A DNA stretch of 64,000 bases from Gaiellasilicea sp963763755 (GCA_963763755.1 CAVXQE010000003.1:124001-188000); one strand, 5' to 3'. Positions 40,293-49,937 are shown, counted from the first letter of the stretch. The notes: generated by a model from the letters alone, not told the origin. Numbers and translations: made by a program.

Positions 40293-41777
40293 AGCCGCGG
40301 GCGGCGTAGATCGCCTGGCGCAGCTTTCCGTTCCGCGGCGGCGACGCGAGCGCGTAGACGACCAGCGGCCGGCCGCGCGACCACGTGACGCCGATGTAGT
40401 CGGCCAGCATGCGGCCGAGCGTCGTGTCCGGCATCCAGGTGAGCGACATTCGCCGCGGATTCAGTCGCTGCGGGGAGCTCCAGCTCGAGCCGTCCGCGCG
40501 ACGTCACGAGCTCCGCGTCGACGCCGTTCGGCCGGAGCGCGTAGTAGGCGATTGCAAGCCGCCCGGTCCCGGGCTCCACGCCGATCGTCGGCATGACCGC
40601 GTTGCCGTCGCGGGTGACACGCACGGGTGGAGACCACGTCGCCCCGTCTGTCGACCGACTGACGACGATGTCATTCGCCTGACAGTCCGGGCGAAAGCGA
40701 CAGTCCTGCCACACCGCCATCACGCGGCCCGCGCCGTCGACGTCGGCCGCGGGGATCGGGGGCGCGCGGAACGGCCTCGCAGGCTTGGCCTGGATGGGCG
40801 CGATCGTCACCGGATCGCCCAGCGTCACGCCTCCATCGGTCGAGCGCACGGCGACCATGCTCGAGGCCCGCTGCGACCAGAAGACGAGTGTGAGCGTCGC
40901 CGTTCGGCTGGACGACCGGGATCACGCCGGTCACCGGAATGCGAACCGTCGCCGCCGCCGACCAGGTGACGCCGCCGTCGTTCGAATGCTGCACCGCCAC
41001 GTCGTCCTCGCCCTCCTGCTCGCCGACCAGCGTGTACGCGAGGTAGCAGCGGCCGCGGAAAGGGCTGGCCGGGCCGTTGTCGCACGCCGAGCCAGTTCTT
41101 GTCGTACGCGATGTCGACGGCGGGCGCGCGAGCCGCGTCGATCGGCCCGGTCCAGACCAGGCCGTCGCGGGAGCGGTGGATGGTGAGCCGCGTCGAGTCT
41201 GGCGCGATCGCGAGCGTGTTCGCCAGCCAGACACCGTGCAGGCTGTCATAGGCGACGGTCGGATCGCTCGCCCGCGTCGCCGTCCCGGGCGGCGCCGAGG
41301 TCGAGTGTCAGCCCCGGAAGGATCCCCTCGCGCCACGTCCTCCCGCCGTCCTTCGAGGTCGAGAAGGCGATGCTCGCGGCGCCGCCCGTGCGGTTGCGGC
41401 CGTTCTGGAAGAGCGCGACCGTGGTGGTCCCGACGGTGTAGGAGTCCGGCTCGACCTGCGACTCGTGCTGGCTGTCCGCGTTCGACTGCCGGTCGCGGTG
41501 GAGGCGGGTGCTCACGACCTCGCAGTCACCGTCGACGCGGTCGCGGGCGTCGGCGGCGACGACGTCGCGCCCCGGCCCGCACGAGATCCGGTCGATGCCG
41601 CCGTCGTACTCGGCGGAGATCCGGTCGTCGCCTGCTCGCGCGACGATGCGATCGGAGCCGTCTCTGCCGGCCAGGAAGTCCGCGCGGGCGGTCCCGAGGA
41701 TCGGCGGGCGCGCGGCGGCCAGCGCGACGGCTGGGCAGCACCGCGAGGAGAAGGACGATCGCGACGCGCACGCGCAC
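40291..41777 (-). CDS. secreted protein with calcium-binding-like repeats and BNR/sialidase-type repeats, frameshifted
   Basis: GTG near 41777 begins a signal peptide (VRVRVAIVLLLAVLP). Then come RTX-like acidic repeats (GTARADFLAGRDGSDRI, RAGDDRISAEYDGGIDRI, CGPGRDVV) and a beta-propeller with Asp-box/BNR repeats (STSKDGGRTW, HSNDGGVTWSAA, RSTDGGVTLG, RSTDGATWSPP). At least four frame breaks cross it. The sialidase catalytic arginines cannot be judged. Probably an extracellular binding or hydrolytic protein. The stop lies inside the flanking repeat element. Confidence 0.65.
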
Positions 41778-41816
41778 GCCTGAAACCGTAGCCACGATGG
41801 GTAATGTTGCGGACGC

Positions 41817-42308
41817 GTGACCGGCCCCAGACGTCTGAGCCAAGCCATCTCCGAGGGCGACGGGATCTCGCTGATCGTCGCCGTGGCGAGTCCGGAGGAG
41901 GCGCGTCAGGCCGAGGCCGACGGGGCGGAGGCGCTTCTCGCCGACGACCACCTCGACGCGATTCGCGCTGCGACCAGCCTGCCGATCCTGACTGCGGCCG
42001 GTTCGGCGGGCGACGCGCGCATCGTGCGCCCCGGTGACGACGACGTCGAGCTGGGTGACTCGGTCGAGGTCGTCGTCCAGGTGGCACGTGAGGAAGAGCT
42101 GGAGGAGGCGCTCGAGCGACTCGATCCCGAGTTGTTCGTGCTCGCCGCCCGCGACGTCGACGATCCGCTCGAGCACGTGCTCGACCTGCTCTCCGACCTT
42201 CCGGCCGGCAAGCTCGCAATCGCAGACGTCGGCAACGTGACGAAGGAGCAGCTGACCGAGTTGGAGCGCGCAGGCGTCGACGCCGTCCTTGTCCGCGAGC
42301 TCCCCTAG
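41817..42308 (+). CDS. indole-3-glycerol-phosphate-synthase-like short protein
   Basis: 163 aa. SLIVAVASPEEARQAEADGA and the C-terminal KLAIADVGNVTKEQLTELER and AGVDAVLVRELP resemble the last strands of the TrpC TIM barrel, but the protein is about 100 residues short and the catalytic lysine and glutamate motifs are not seen. Function unknown. GTG at 41817 follows TAATGT at leaderless-like spacing; it leads directly into the spermidine synthase-like gene with no gap. Confidence 0.5.
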   Translation: MTGPRRLSQAISEGDGISLIVAVASPEEARQAEADGAEALLADDHLDAIRAATSLPILTAAGSAGDARIVRPGDDDVELGDSVEVVVQVAREEELEEALERLDPELFVLAARDVDDPLEHVLDLLSDLPAGKLAIADVGNVTKEQLTELERAGVDAVLVRELP

Positions 42309-43933
42309 ATGATCCGCGAGCAGCGCAGCTCGCTCGCGATCGGCGTCGCCGTCTTCATCGCCGGCGGCGTGCTGCTCGGGCTCGAGATCGCGTCGAGCCG
42401 CGTCTGGCGCCGTTCTTCGGCAACTCCCTGTACGTCTGGGGCTCGCTGATCGGGATCGTGCTCGCCGGGCTCTCGACCGGATACTGGCTCGGCGGCATCA
42501 TGGCCGACCGGTATCCGACGCCGCGACTGCTCGTCGGGCTGCTCGGTACCGCCGCGCTGCTCGTGCTCGCGATTCCGTTCGTCGACGGGTGGGTGCTGGA
42601 CCGCGTCGTTGCCTGGGATCCAGGCCCGCGCCTGAACCCCGTGGTCGCCACCATCCTCCTCTTCGGCCTGCCGAGCCTCGTCCTCGGCAGCGTCTCGCCG
42701 GTCGCCGTGCGCCTGAAGGCCAGCTCGATCGAGGAGCTCGGCCGCACGGCCGGGCGGCTCTTCGCTCTTTCGACGGCGGGCTCGATCGCCGGCACCTTCC
42801 TGACCTCTTTCTGGCTGATCCCGGAGCTCGGCACCGACCAGGTGCTGGCGTCCGCGGCCATTGCCCTCATGCTGGCGGCCGCCGCCGTGGCGCTCGTCGA
42901 GAGGCTCGCGATTGCGTTCGCGCTTGCGCTGGTGCTCGCCGGTGCGAGTGTTGGAGCGGTCGTCTCGCTGGCGCCCGACAAGGGTGGAACGGTGGCCGCC
43001 TCGCAGCTCCGGAACTGGTCGCCGGTGTACCGGCAGCGGTCTGTCGAGGATCGCAGCGGCGGGATCGAGGAGTCCCAGAGCGGCTACAAGATCGTCGCCA
43101 CCAAGGACTCTCAGTACCACCGCATCGCCGTCGTCGACGACGACACGAGTCGCTACCTCCGCTTCGACAGCTCGTTCCAGAGCGGGATGTACCTCGACGA
43201 CCCGTACCGGACGCGCTTCAGCTACTCCGACTATCTCCAACTGCCGTTCGCCTACCGAGCGCAGACTCGCCGGATGCTCTACGTCGGGCTCGGCGGGGGC
43301 TCGGCGCCCAAGCGAACCTGGCGCGACTTCCCCGGCGTGCGAATCGACGTCGTCGAGCTCGACCCGGAGGTCGTCGACATGGCCTACAAGTACTTCGAGC
43401 TGCCTCGCGATCCCCGGCTGACCGTCGCGGTCGAGGACGGCCGCCGCTACGTGTCCGGCCACGAAGGCCGCTGGGACGTGATCGTCATCGACGCGTTCTA
43501 CTCCGACGCGATCCCGTTCCACCTCGCGACGCGGGAGTTCCTCGAGCTCGCCCGCTCGCGGCTCACTCCGGGCGGGCTCGTCGTCACGAACATCATCGGC
43601 GCCGTCACGGGCCCGGACTCGCGTCTCTTCCGCTCCATGCTTCGCACCTACCGCGCCGTCTTCCCGACCGTCGCGATTCACCCCGTCCTCGACGCCGGGG
43701 GCAACGATCTCAGTCTGGTCCGCAACATCATCGTCGTGGCCGGTGAGGGGGCCGCGCCGTCGAAGCAGTTCCTGCTCGATCGCTGGCGCGAGGTGCGCCG
43801 CCGCGCGCCGGGCGCGCCCGATCTCGCCGAGGCGATCAGAGGTCGCGTGGATGCCCCCATCTCGACCCAGGACGTGCCGGTGCTGACCGACGACTACGCA
43901 CCGACCGACGCTCTGTTGCTCCTGTTCGGCTAG
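42309..43933 (+). CDS. membrane-fused spermidine synthase-like protein, one frameshift
   Basis: About 541 aa. The N-terminal half is multi-spanning (FIAGGVLLGLEIASSR, SLYVWGSLIGIVLAGLSTGY, LGSVSPVAVRL). The C-terminal half is a SpeE-type Rossmann fold with MLYVGLGGGSAPKR, DVVELDPEVVD and VIVIDAFYSDAIPFHL. The usual Asp-Ala-Tyr active-site loop is present as DAFYSD. Such fusions are widespread, but their product is not proven to be spermidine. One break near 42410. The stop shares CTAG with the response regulator gene. Confidence 0.85.
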
Positions 43934-44395
43934 TTCGCCTGGCCCTCGAGGCCGTCGACGACTCTGAGCTTCCTGTTCGGGACAGCGTGCGCGAGCAGCC
44001 TGTGGATGAACGAGCTGATGACGCGGGGGTCGAAGGGCTTCGTGATGAAGCCGTGCGCGCCGTTCTCGAACGCCTTCGCCTTGATCACCGGATCCGATCT
44101 CTGCCGTCACGAAGATGAGCGGCAGGTCCCGCGTGCGCTCGTCCGCACGGAGAGCCGCCGCGAGACCGAAGCCGTCGAGCACGGGCATGCTGATGTCGAG
44201 GAGCACGACGTCGGGCACATGGTCGAGGGCCAACTCCAGGCCTTCCTGACCGTTCGTGGCCTCGAGCACGTGGTAGCCCTCGCGCTGCAGGACCGTCGAA
44301 CAGAGCACCCTCGTCGCGTGGTCGTCGTCCACGACGAGCACGCGGGGCGGGCCGGAACGGCTGCTCGAACGGGAAGGTGACTCAGGGGGCTGCAC
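43930..44395 (-). CDS. stand-alone CheY-like response regulator, one frameshift
   Basis: About 154 aa, receiver domain only: VLVVDDDHATRVLC (acidic pocket), PDVVLLDISMPVLDG (phosphoacceptor Asp), VTAE (Thr) and, after a break near 44090, FITKPFDP (conserved Lys), then a short basic tail ending GLEGQAN. GTG at 44395 has GAGGAGG six bases upstream. It likely relays phosphate to a partner; no kinase gene is nearby. Confidence 0.85.
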
Positions 44396-44644
44396 TCGAT
44401 CCTCCTCAACGCTCAACCTTCGACGTCGGCAGCGTGCTGCCGGCGTCTCCAGCCCGGTTTGCTGAGGGCGGATCAGGGCGGGACCGGTTCTTGTGACCCC
44501 GCGATGCACGCACACGGCCAGCTTCTATGGCCGTGCTAGAGCGCAGAGTAACTCGAAAATCCTCAATTGTCAGGTCCCGCTCGACCGCGCTAATCTGAGC
44601 ACACGCGTGCAGTTCCTCGCCCGCCACTCGACCCCCGTTCAGCG
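44396..44644. other. intergenic region with hairpin between two signalling genes
   Basis: Between the divergent response regulator and ANTAR genes. It holds a perfect 8-bp hairpin (CACGGCCA 44513-44520, TGGCCGTG 44528-44535, 7-nt loop) and the ANTAR promoter described separately. No further gene is seen. Confidence 0.5.
44567..44596 (+). promoter_or_regulatory. sigma70-type promoter for the ANTAR gene
   Basis: TTGTCA (44567-44572) and TAATCT (44591-44596) are separated by 18 nt. The expected start near 44603 gives a 5' UTR of about 42 nt, unlike the leaderless genes elsewhere in the window. Confidence 0.6.
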
Positions 44645-45232
44645 ATGACAGAGCACCGCCTGCTACGCATTCTGATTGCGAACGAGCGCAAGGATCGGCT
44701 CGAGCGAATCGCCGAGATCGTCACCGGGCTCGGCCACACGGTGATCTCGAGGGAGCTCGAAGTAGCGGACGTCGCGGCGGCGACCGAGCGCGAGCACCCG
44801 GATCTGGCGTTTGTCGGGCTCGGCATCAGCGGCGAGCACGCCCTCGACATGATCTCCGAGATCGTGCGCGAGGCGTCTTGCCCGGTGATCGCGCTGCTCG
44901 AGTCGGACGATCCGGTCTGGGTCAACGAGGCGGCGAAGCGCGGCATCTTCGCCTACATCGTCGACGGCAGGGCCGATGAGATGCAGAGCACGATCGACAT
45001 CACCCTCCGCCGCTACGCCGAGTACTCCAATCTGGAGGGGGCGTTCGCCCGGCGCGCGGTGATCGAGCGCGCGAAGGGGATCATGATGGCGAGGCAGTCG
45101 ATCGACGAGAACAAGGCGTTCGAGTTGATGCGGTCACAGTCACAGCGGAGCGGCCAGAAGCTCTTCGACATCGCGCAGGCCGTCGTCGACAGCCACCTCC
45201 TGCTCGTCCCGCCCGAGCGCAGCGCGCCGTAG
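44645..45232 (+). CDS. ANTAR-domain response regulator with pseudo-receiver
   Basis: 195 aa. The C-terminal ANTAR RNA-binding domain is clear (RRAVIERAKGIMMARQSIDE, then AFELMRSQSQRSGQKLFDIA). The N-terminal receiver-like domain has LRILIANERKDR in place of the acidic pair and PDLAFVGLGI where the phospho-Asp should be, so it is probably not phosphorylated in the usual way. ANTAR proteins promote antitermination by binding paired hexaloop hairpins; none was recognised here. Confidence 0.9.
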   Translation: MTEHRLLRILIANERKDRLERIAEIVTGLGHTVISRELEVADVAAATEREHPDLAFVGLGISGEHALDMISEIVREASCPVIALLESDDPVWVNEAAKRGIFAYIVDGRADEMQSTIDITLRRYAEYSNLEGAFARRAVIERAKGIMMARQSIDENKAFELMRSQSQRSGQKLFDIAQAVVDSHLLLVPPERSAP

Positions 45233-45236
45233 GACG

Positions 45237-46283
45237 CTAGCCGGCGAAGGCCTGGGCGACGGCCCACCAGTCGGGCGGAACGATCTTCAGCTCCTTCGTC
45301 GCTTCTACGAGCGAGACATCGACGATCGAGTCGCCGTGGAGCGCGGCCATGCGGCCGAACGTCCCGGCGTCGACGAGGTCGGCGGCCTTGAGCCCGTACC
45401 GGGTCGCCAGAACGCGGTCGCGTGGGGTGGGCGTGCCGCCGCGCTGGACATGGCCGAGCACGGTGACGCGCGTCTCGTAACCCGTTCGATCCTCGATCTC
45501 GCGGGCGAGCTCTCCGCCGACGCCGCCGAGAACGACGTGGCCGAACTGGTCCGTGGCACGCGCATCGCCGGCGACGAGCGTCTTCTCGCCTGAGGCGTAC
45601 GTGAGCTCGTAGCCCTCGCTGACGACGACGATCGAGAAGTCCTTGCCGGTCTCGTGCCGCTTCTCGAGCCGCGCACAGGCATCCTCGACGGTCATCGGCT
45701 GCTCCGGAATCAGGATCACATCCGCGCCGCCGGCGATCCCGGAGTGGACTGCGATCCAGCCGGTGTGGCGGCCCATCACCTCGACGACCATCACGCGGTT
45801 GTGCGACTCGGCCGTCGTGTGCAGGCGGTCGATCGCCTCGGTCGCGATCGTGACCGCGGTGTCGAAGCCGAAGGTGTAGTCCGTCGCGTTCAGGTCGTTG
45901 TCGATCGTCTTCGGGACGCCCACGACCGGAAAGTCGTGCTCGGCGTGGAGCCGGGCGGCGACGCCGAGCGTGTCTTCGCCGCCGATCGCCACGAGCGCGT
46001 CGAGTCCCTCGCGCTCGAACGTGGCGAGCACCTTGTCGACACCGCCTTCGACCTTGTACGGGTTCGTCCGCGACGTGCCGAGGATCGTGCCGCCCCGGGG
46101 CAGGATCCCGGAGACCTCGCGCAGGCCGAGTGGCCCGACGATCCCGTCGATCAGTCCGCGCCAGCCCTCGCGCACCGCTGCGACCTCCCAGCCGCGGTCG
46201 ATCGACCGCCGCGTGGTCGCGCGGATGACGGCGTTCAGACCTGGACAGTCACCGCCGCCTGTGAGGATCCCGACCCGAGCCAC
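45237..46283 (-). CDS. pfp: 6-phosphofructokinase, probably pyrophosphate-dependent
   Basis: 348 aa with GILTGGGDCPGLNAVIR, GGTILGTSRTNP, AIGGEDTLGVAARL and VPKTIDNDLNATDYTFGFDT. Asp in GGEDT and Lys in PKTIDND are the residues that mark PPi-using enzymes (ATP enzymes have Gly at both). It would interconvert fructose 6-phosphate and fructose 1,6-bisphosphate reversibly. GTG start lies 6 nt after TAGACT (46295-46290, minus strand): leaderless. The reaction type is inferred from the two residues. Confidence 0.85.
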   Translation of the reverse strand: MARVGILTGGGDCPGLNAVIRATTRRSIDRGWEVAAVREGWRGLIDGIVGPLGLREVSGILPRGGTILGTSRTNPYKVEGGVDKVLATFEREGLDALVAIGGEDTLGVAARLHAEHDFPVVGVPKTIDNDLNATDYTFGFDTAVTIATEAIDRLHTTAESHNRVMVVEVMGRHTGWIAVHSGIAGGADVILIPEQPMTVEDACARLEKRHETGKDFSIVVVSEGYELTYASGEKTLVAGDARATDQFGHVVLGGVGGELAREIEDRTGYETRVTVLGHVQRGGTPTPRDRVLATRYGLKAADLVDAGTFGRMAALHGDSIVDVSLVEATKELKIVPPDWWAVAQAFAG

Positions 46284-46289
46284 AGCGCC

Positions 46290-46295
46290 AGTCTA
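46290..46295 (-). promoter_or_regulatory. -10 box for the leaderless phosphofructokinase gene
   Basis: On the minus strand TAGACT ends exactly 6 nt before the GTG start at 46283. No Shine-Dalgarno is visible. Confidence 0.5.
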
Positions 46296-46433
46296 AGGAG
46301 AGGCGCGTGCTTCGCGAGCGTGGAACCAGGTAATGTCATGGGTCAGCGTCTCGACCCCCGACGTTGCTCACCGTCCTCCAGCCAGCGTGGGACGAAAACC
46401 GTCGGCAGGGCCTATGGGCCGGGAGAGACGACC

Positions 46434-47321
46434 ATGACGCGCACGCACAAGCTGGTCAACCTGACCGGGATCATCCTGCCGCTGGTCGGGCTGGTGATCG
46501 CGATCGTCGTTCTCTGGGAGCGGATGGTCGGCCCGACCGAGCTCGCGATCCTCGCCGTGGGCTACGTGCTCACGGGCGCCGGAATCACCGTCGGGTATCA
46601 CCGCCTCTTCACGCACCGGTCCTTCGAGACGTATCGCGGTGTCCGTTACACCTTCGCCGTCCTCGGTGAGATGGCCGTCGAGGGCGACGTCGTGGCCTGG
46701 GTCTCGGACCATCGGAAGCACCACCAGTTCTCCGATGTGGAGGGCGATCCGCACAGCCCGCACGTCGGGTACGGCGAGGGCCTCGTGGCCGCGGCGCGCG
46801 GGCTCTGGCACGCCCACACGGGCTGGCTCTTCTCAGCCGCGGGCCGCGCCGATCAGACGCGCTACGCGAAGGACCTGCTGCGGGATCGCGGGCTTCGCGT
46901 GATCGCGAAGCTCTTCCTGCCGCTCGTGCTCTTCTCGCTCGCTTTGCCGGCGGTCGCGGGCTGGCTCTTGATCGGAGGCTGGTACGGCTTCTTCGCCGGG
47001 CTCTTCTGGGGCGGCGCCGTTCGGATCTTCCTGCTCCAGCACGTGACGTTCTCCATCAACTCCATCTGCCACGTGTGGGGCCGCCGCCGCTTCGCGTCGC
47101 GCGACGAGTCGCGCAACGTGTGGTGGCTCTCCTGGCTCTCGTTCGGCGAGTCGTGGCACAACAACCACCACGCGTTCCCCACCTCGGCCTTCCACGGCCT
47201 CCGCCGCGGCGAGATCGACCCGGGCGGCTGGTTGATCTGGCTGCTCGAGCGCGCCGGCCTCGCGTGGAACGTCGTCCGCGTCCCGCCCGACAAGCAGGCC
47301 CGCAAGCTCGCCACTCACTGA
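46434..47321 (+). CDS. acyl-CoA desaturase (delta-9 type fatty acid desaturase)
   Basis: 295 aa membrane enzyme with the three histidine boxes in order: HRLFTH, HRKHH and ESWHNNHH, typical of stearoyl-CoA desaturases, and four membrane spans. It inserts a cis double bond in acyl chains and so adjusts membrane fluidity. ATG at 46434 has GGGAGAG upstream, so unlike many neighbours it uses a ribosome site. Intact. Confidence 0.93.
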   Translation: MTRTHKLVNLTGIILPLVGLVIAIVVLWERMVGPTELAILAVGYVLTGAGITVGYHRLFTHRSFETYRGVRYTFAVLGEMAVEGDVVAWVSDHRKHHQFSDVEGDPHSPHVGYGEGLVAAARGLWHAHTGWLFSAAGRADQTRYAKDLLRDRGLRVIAKLFLPLVLFSLALPAVAGWLLIGGWYGFFAGLFWGGAVRIFLLQHVTFSINSICHVWGRRRFASRDESRNVWWLSWLSFGESWHNNHHAFPTSAFHGLRRGEIDPGGWLIWLLERAGLAWNVVRVPPDKQARKLATH

Positions 47322-47331
47322 CCGATCGAGA

Positions 47332-47749
47332 TCAGCCGCGCGGACTGCGCACGGCGATCACTGTCTGCTCGATCAGCCACGCGGCAAGGAGTGCAAGCAC
47401 GAAGGTCAGGGCGGCCAGACCATCGTCGAACCTCGAGATCGCCGCGAGCGTCAGGGCCAGCACGCCCACGACGCCGCAGGCGCGTACCCACCAGGGAACG
47501 AGGAGCCGGCGAAGATGCCGTCTCGGGGCCGGCGATCCCTTGGCCTGTGCGAGCTCGCACGACGTGCCGGGCCTCGTTGTCGGCCATCTTCCCGAAGAGC
47601 ACGAACCATCCCGCCAGGAAGACCAGAGCGAAGACGGTGCCGGGCGTCCCCTCGATGCCGGCCGCGGCCACGATCATCAGACACCCGGCGGCGGTCAGCC
47701 CTAACGAGGCTTTCCAGGTGAACCTCGACCTCCAGACCCGCGCAAGCAT
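47332..47749 (-). CDS. four-span membrane protein of unknown function, one frameshift
   Basis: About 139 aa after repair near 47540. Two N-terminal spans (LGLTAAGCLMIVAAAG, VFALVFLAGWFVLFG), a charged loop (KMADNEARHVVR), then two more spans (WWVRACGVVGVLALTLAAIS and LAALTFVLALLAAWLIE). No family recognised. It may start 15 codons further upstream, at 47794. Convergent with the desaturase, 10 bp apart. Confidence 0.55.
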
Positions 47750-47818
47750 GTCCTGATCATGCCGAAGGGCGCAAGAGAGCGAGATCGCGCGCATGCAGCA
47801 GCTGCTCTCCGAGCGCGA

Positions 47819-48850
47819 CTAGGGCTCGGCGAGGAACGCCTCCAGACGCCCTGCCTCGTCCTCGATCTCGCGCCGCGCCGCGGCTGAAAGAGGCTCGAAC
47901 GGCTCCAGCACGACACGGCCGTCGTCGACGCGCCAGATCCCGGCGACGAAGCCGTCGACGAGGAACGTCTGTGCGACGTCGCCGTTCACCTTGATCACCG
48001 TCTTCCGGTAGGCCTCCGGGAGCACGCGCGTGCGGTCGGCCCACGCGAGCAGGACGTTGTCCCACTTCGGCAGGAAGCGTACGGGCGCCGGGGTCTCGGC
48101 GTCCGGCAGCGGCGCTCGTGGAATGTCGAGGAGCTCGCGGCCCTGCTCGTCGCGGAAGCGGCGCAGCGGCTCGAGCAGCTCCAGCGCAGCGTCGATCTCG
48201 GCCACGCGGATCATGCTCCAGGCTCCGATGTCGCGGCGCGTCGAAGGGCCGAAGGCCGCGAGGTAGCGGCGGAAGATCTCGGCGCGCGCCTCGACCGGGA
48301 CGTGCACCTCCGGTTCCTCGATTGCGACAAACCGTCCCTCGTTGCGCGGCTGCCAGAGGGCCGTCTCGTGGTGCTGGACGATGTGCGCTGCGAGGCGCGC
48401 CGTCTGCCAGGCGCGGCGTGCATCGACGCCGGCGAGGCCGTACTCGCTCTCCAGGTGGGCGAGCGCCTCCGCCGACGTGACGGGTCCCCGGGCTGCGAGT
48501 GCGCGCACCGACGGGGCGAGCTGCTTCGCCTGTTTCGTCTCCCAGGGGAAGGCCGCCCGGAGGAGCGCATAGTCGCGCCGCGTGACGAGGTGCAGCGTCT
48601 GCCGCGTCGCCGTCGCCCTGACGATCGCGGACTGCCGGAGAAGTCGCTCGAGCGACCCGCGCCGGAACCCCGTCGTGCGCGTCCAGATACCGACGTACGG
48701 AGCCTGCGGCGACTGCGCCTGCATCCCGACGAGGCGCTCGATCACCGCCGTTGGCGAGAGTCGCGTGCGGTGGAGGAGGAGCTGCCGCGCGAGTGTCGCG
48801 CGGTTCAGTTCTCGCAGCGTGAGGACTCGTTCGGCCACAGGCCCAGGCAC
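47819..48850 (-). CDS. winged-helix DNA-binding domain protein (HTH_42/AlkZ-like)
   Basis: 343 aa. RLVGMQAQSPQAPYVGIWTR, ATRQTLHLVTRRDY, the central QxR-like AHIVQHHETALWQPR and the late DNVLLAWADRTRVLP and FLVDGFVAGIWRV match the HTH_42 family, which includes AlkZ/YcaQ DNA glycosylases for interstrand crosslinks. Whether this member is a glycosylase or only a DNA-binding protein is not clear from sequence. Intact. Confidence 0.85.
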   Translation of the reverse strand: MPGPVAERVLTLRELNRATLARQLLLHRTRLSPTAVIERLVGMQAQSPQAPYVGIWTRTTGFRRGSLERLLRQSAIVRATATRQTLHLVTRRDYALLRAAFPWETKQAKQLAPSVRALAARGPVTSAEALAHLESEYGLAGVDARRAWQTARLAAHIVQHHETALWQPRNEGRFVAIEEPEVHVPVEARAEIFRRYLAAFGPSTRRDIGAWSMIRVAEIDAALELLEPLRRFRDEQGRELLDIPRAPLPDAETPAPVRFLPKWDNVLLAWADRTRVLPEAYRKTVIKVNGDVAQTFLVDGFVAGIWRVDDGRVVLEPFEPLSAAARREIEDEAGRLEAFLAEP

Positions 48851-48982
48851 TCTAATCCGCCGACGGAGCGGCGAATCCGGTCGCGCGGATCGTTCGTAGT
48901 CCCGGGGACATTGCCGCCAATGCTTTCAGGGGACATTCGCAGGCAGTCCCGCCCTTTGAGCCAAGGTTCTACGATCGGTCGC

Positions 48983-49432
48983 GTGGAGGAGTTCGTCCCG
49001 CGCGACTTCGACGTCCCTCGGCGGCTCCAGACGCCGCAGGTCGTGCTCGAGCCTCTCGACCCGGAGCACAACGACCAGGACTACGACGCGTGGACCTCGT
49101 CGAGGGAGCACATCCACGCGACGCCCGGATGGGAGGACAGCAGCTGGCCGCGGGAGATGACGCCGGACGAGAACCGGGCAGACCTGCAGCGCCATGCCGA
49201 CGACTTTCGCAACCGGACGGGGTTCACGTACACGGTGCTCGATCCGACGAGCCGTGACGTGATCGGGTGCGTTTACATCTACCCGTTGCCCGACAGCGAC
49301 TACGACGCCCGTGCGCTCTCCTGGGTACGGGCGAGCCACGCGCAGCTAGACACGCCGCTCTGGCGCGTCGTGAGTGAGTGGCTCGCGTCCGACTGGCCGT
49401 TCGGCAGCGTCGAGTACGCGCCGCGCACCTAG
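48983..49432 (+). CDS. GNAT-like N-acetyltransferase
   Basis: 149 aa. VVLEPLDPEHNDQDYDAW, then FTYTVLDPTSRDVIGCVYIY and the C-terminal WLASDWPFGSVEYAPRT fit a GNAT fold, but the acetyl-CoA P-loop (Q/RxxGxG/A) is not clearly formed, so activity is uncertain. GTG lies 7 nt after TACGAT (48970-48975): leaderless. Confidence 0.65.
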   Translation: MEEFVPRDFDVPRRLQTPQVVLEPLDPEHNDQDYDAWTSSREHIHATPGWEDSSWPREMTPDENRADLQRHADDFRNRTGFTYTVLDPTSRDVIGCVYIYPLPDSDYDARALSWVRASHAQLDTPLWRVVSEWLASDWPFGSVEYAPRT

Positions 49433-49499
49433 GCGCCCCCAAGCAGCCGTGCAGCTCGATTCGAGTCGGGCGATCCTTGCGATCCGCGACAATGGCCGC

Positions 49500-49937
49500 G
49501 TGGCGCTTCAACGGATGGACAACGTCGGCATCGTGGTGGAGTCGCTTGATGCCGCTATCTCTTTTTTCGCCGAGCTGGGCCTCGAGCTCGAAGGGCGAGC
49601 CATGATCGAAGGAGACTGGTCAGGGCGTGTCACGGGACTGCGCGACCAGCGCGTCGAGATGGCCATGATGCGTATGCCGGACGGCCACGGCAGGATCGAA
49701 CTCTCGCGCTTTCTCACGCCGCCTCCGGTCGCCGATCACCGGAACGCACCGGTGAACGCCCTCGGCTACCTCCGTGTCATGTTCGCCGTGGATGACCTCG
49801 ACGATACGCTGGCCCGGCTCCGCGAGCACGGCGCGCAGCTCGTCGACGAAGTGGTCCAGTACAAAGACGTGTATCGGCTCTGCTACGTCCGAGGCCCCGA
49901 GGGCATTCTCATCGGGCTGGCCGAGCAAATCGGCTGA
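49500..49937 (+). CDS. VOC/glyoxalase family protein
   Basis: 145 aa. Two beta-alpha-beta-beta-beta units: MDNVGIVVESLDAAISFFAE at the N terminus and GYLRVMFAVDDLDDTLARL in the second half, ending with CYVRGPEGILIGLAEQI, a metal Glu-type end motif. This is the common lactoylglutathione lyase-like family. The start is GTG at 49500 or ATG at 49515. Substrate unknown. Confidence 0.85.
   Translation: MALQRMDNVGIVVESLDAAISFFAELGLELEGRAMIEGDWSGRVTGLRDQRVEMAMMRMPDGHGRIELSRFLTPPPVADHRNAPVNALGYLRVMFAVDDLDDTLARLREHGAQLVDEVVQYKDVYRLCYVRGPEGILIGLAEQIG

Noticed and set aside
42305..44515. 736-codon minus-strand frame opposite the spermidine synthase-like gene
   Set aside because: Only its first 110 codons or so are real (the response regulator); the rest is antisense to a conserved gene.
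47754..47821. Short plus-strand frame ending in the CTAG at 47818-47821
   Set aside because: About 20 codons with no start context or family; the stop coincidence alone does not support a gene.
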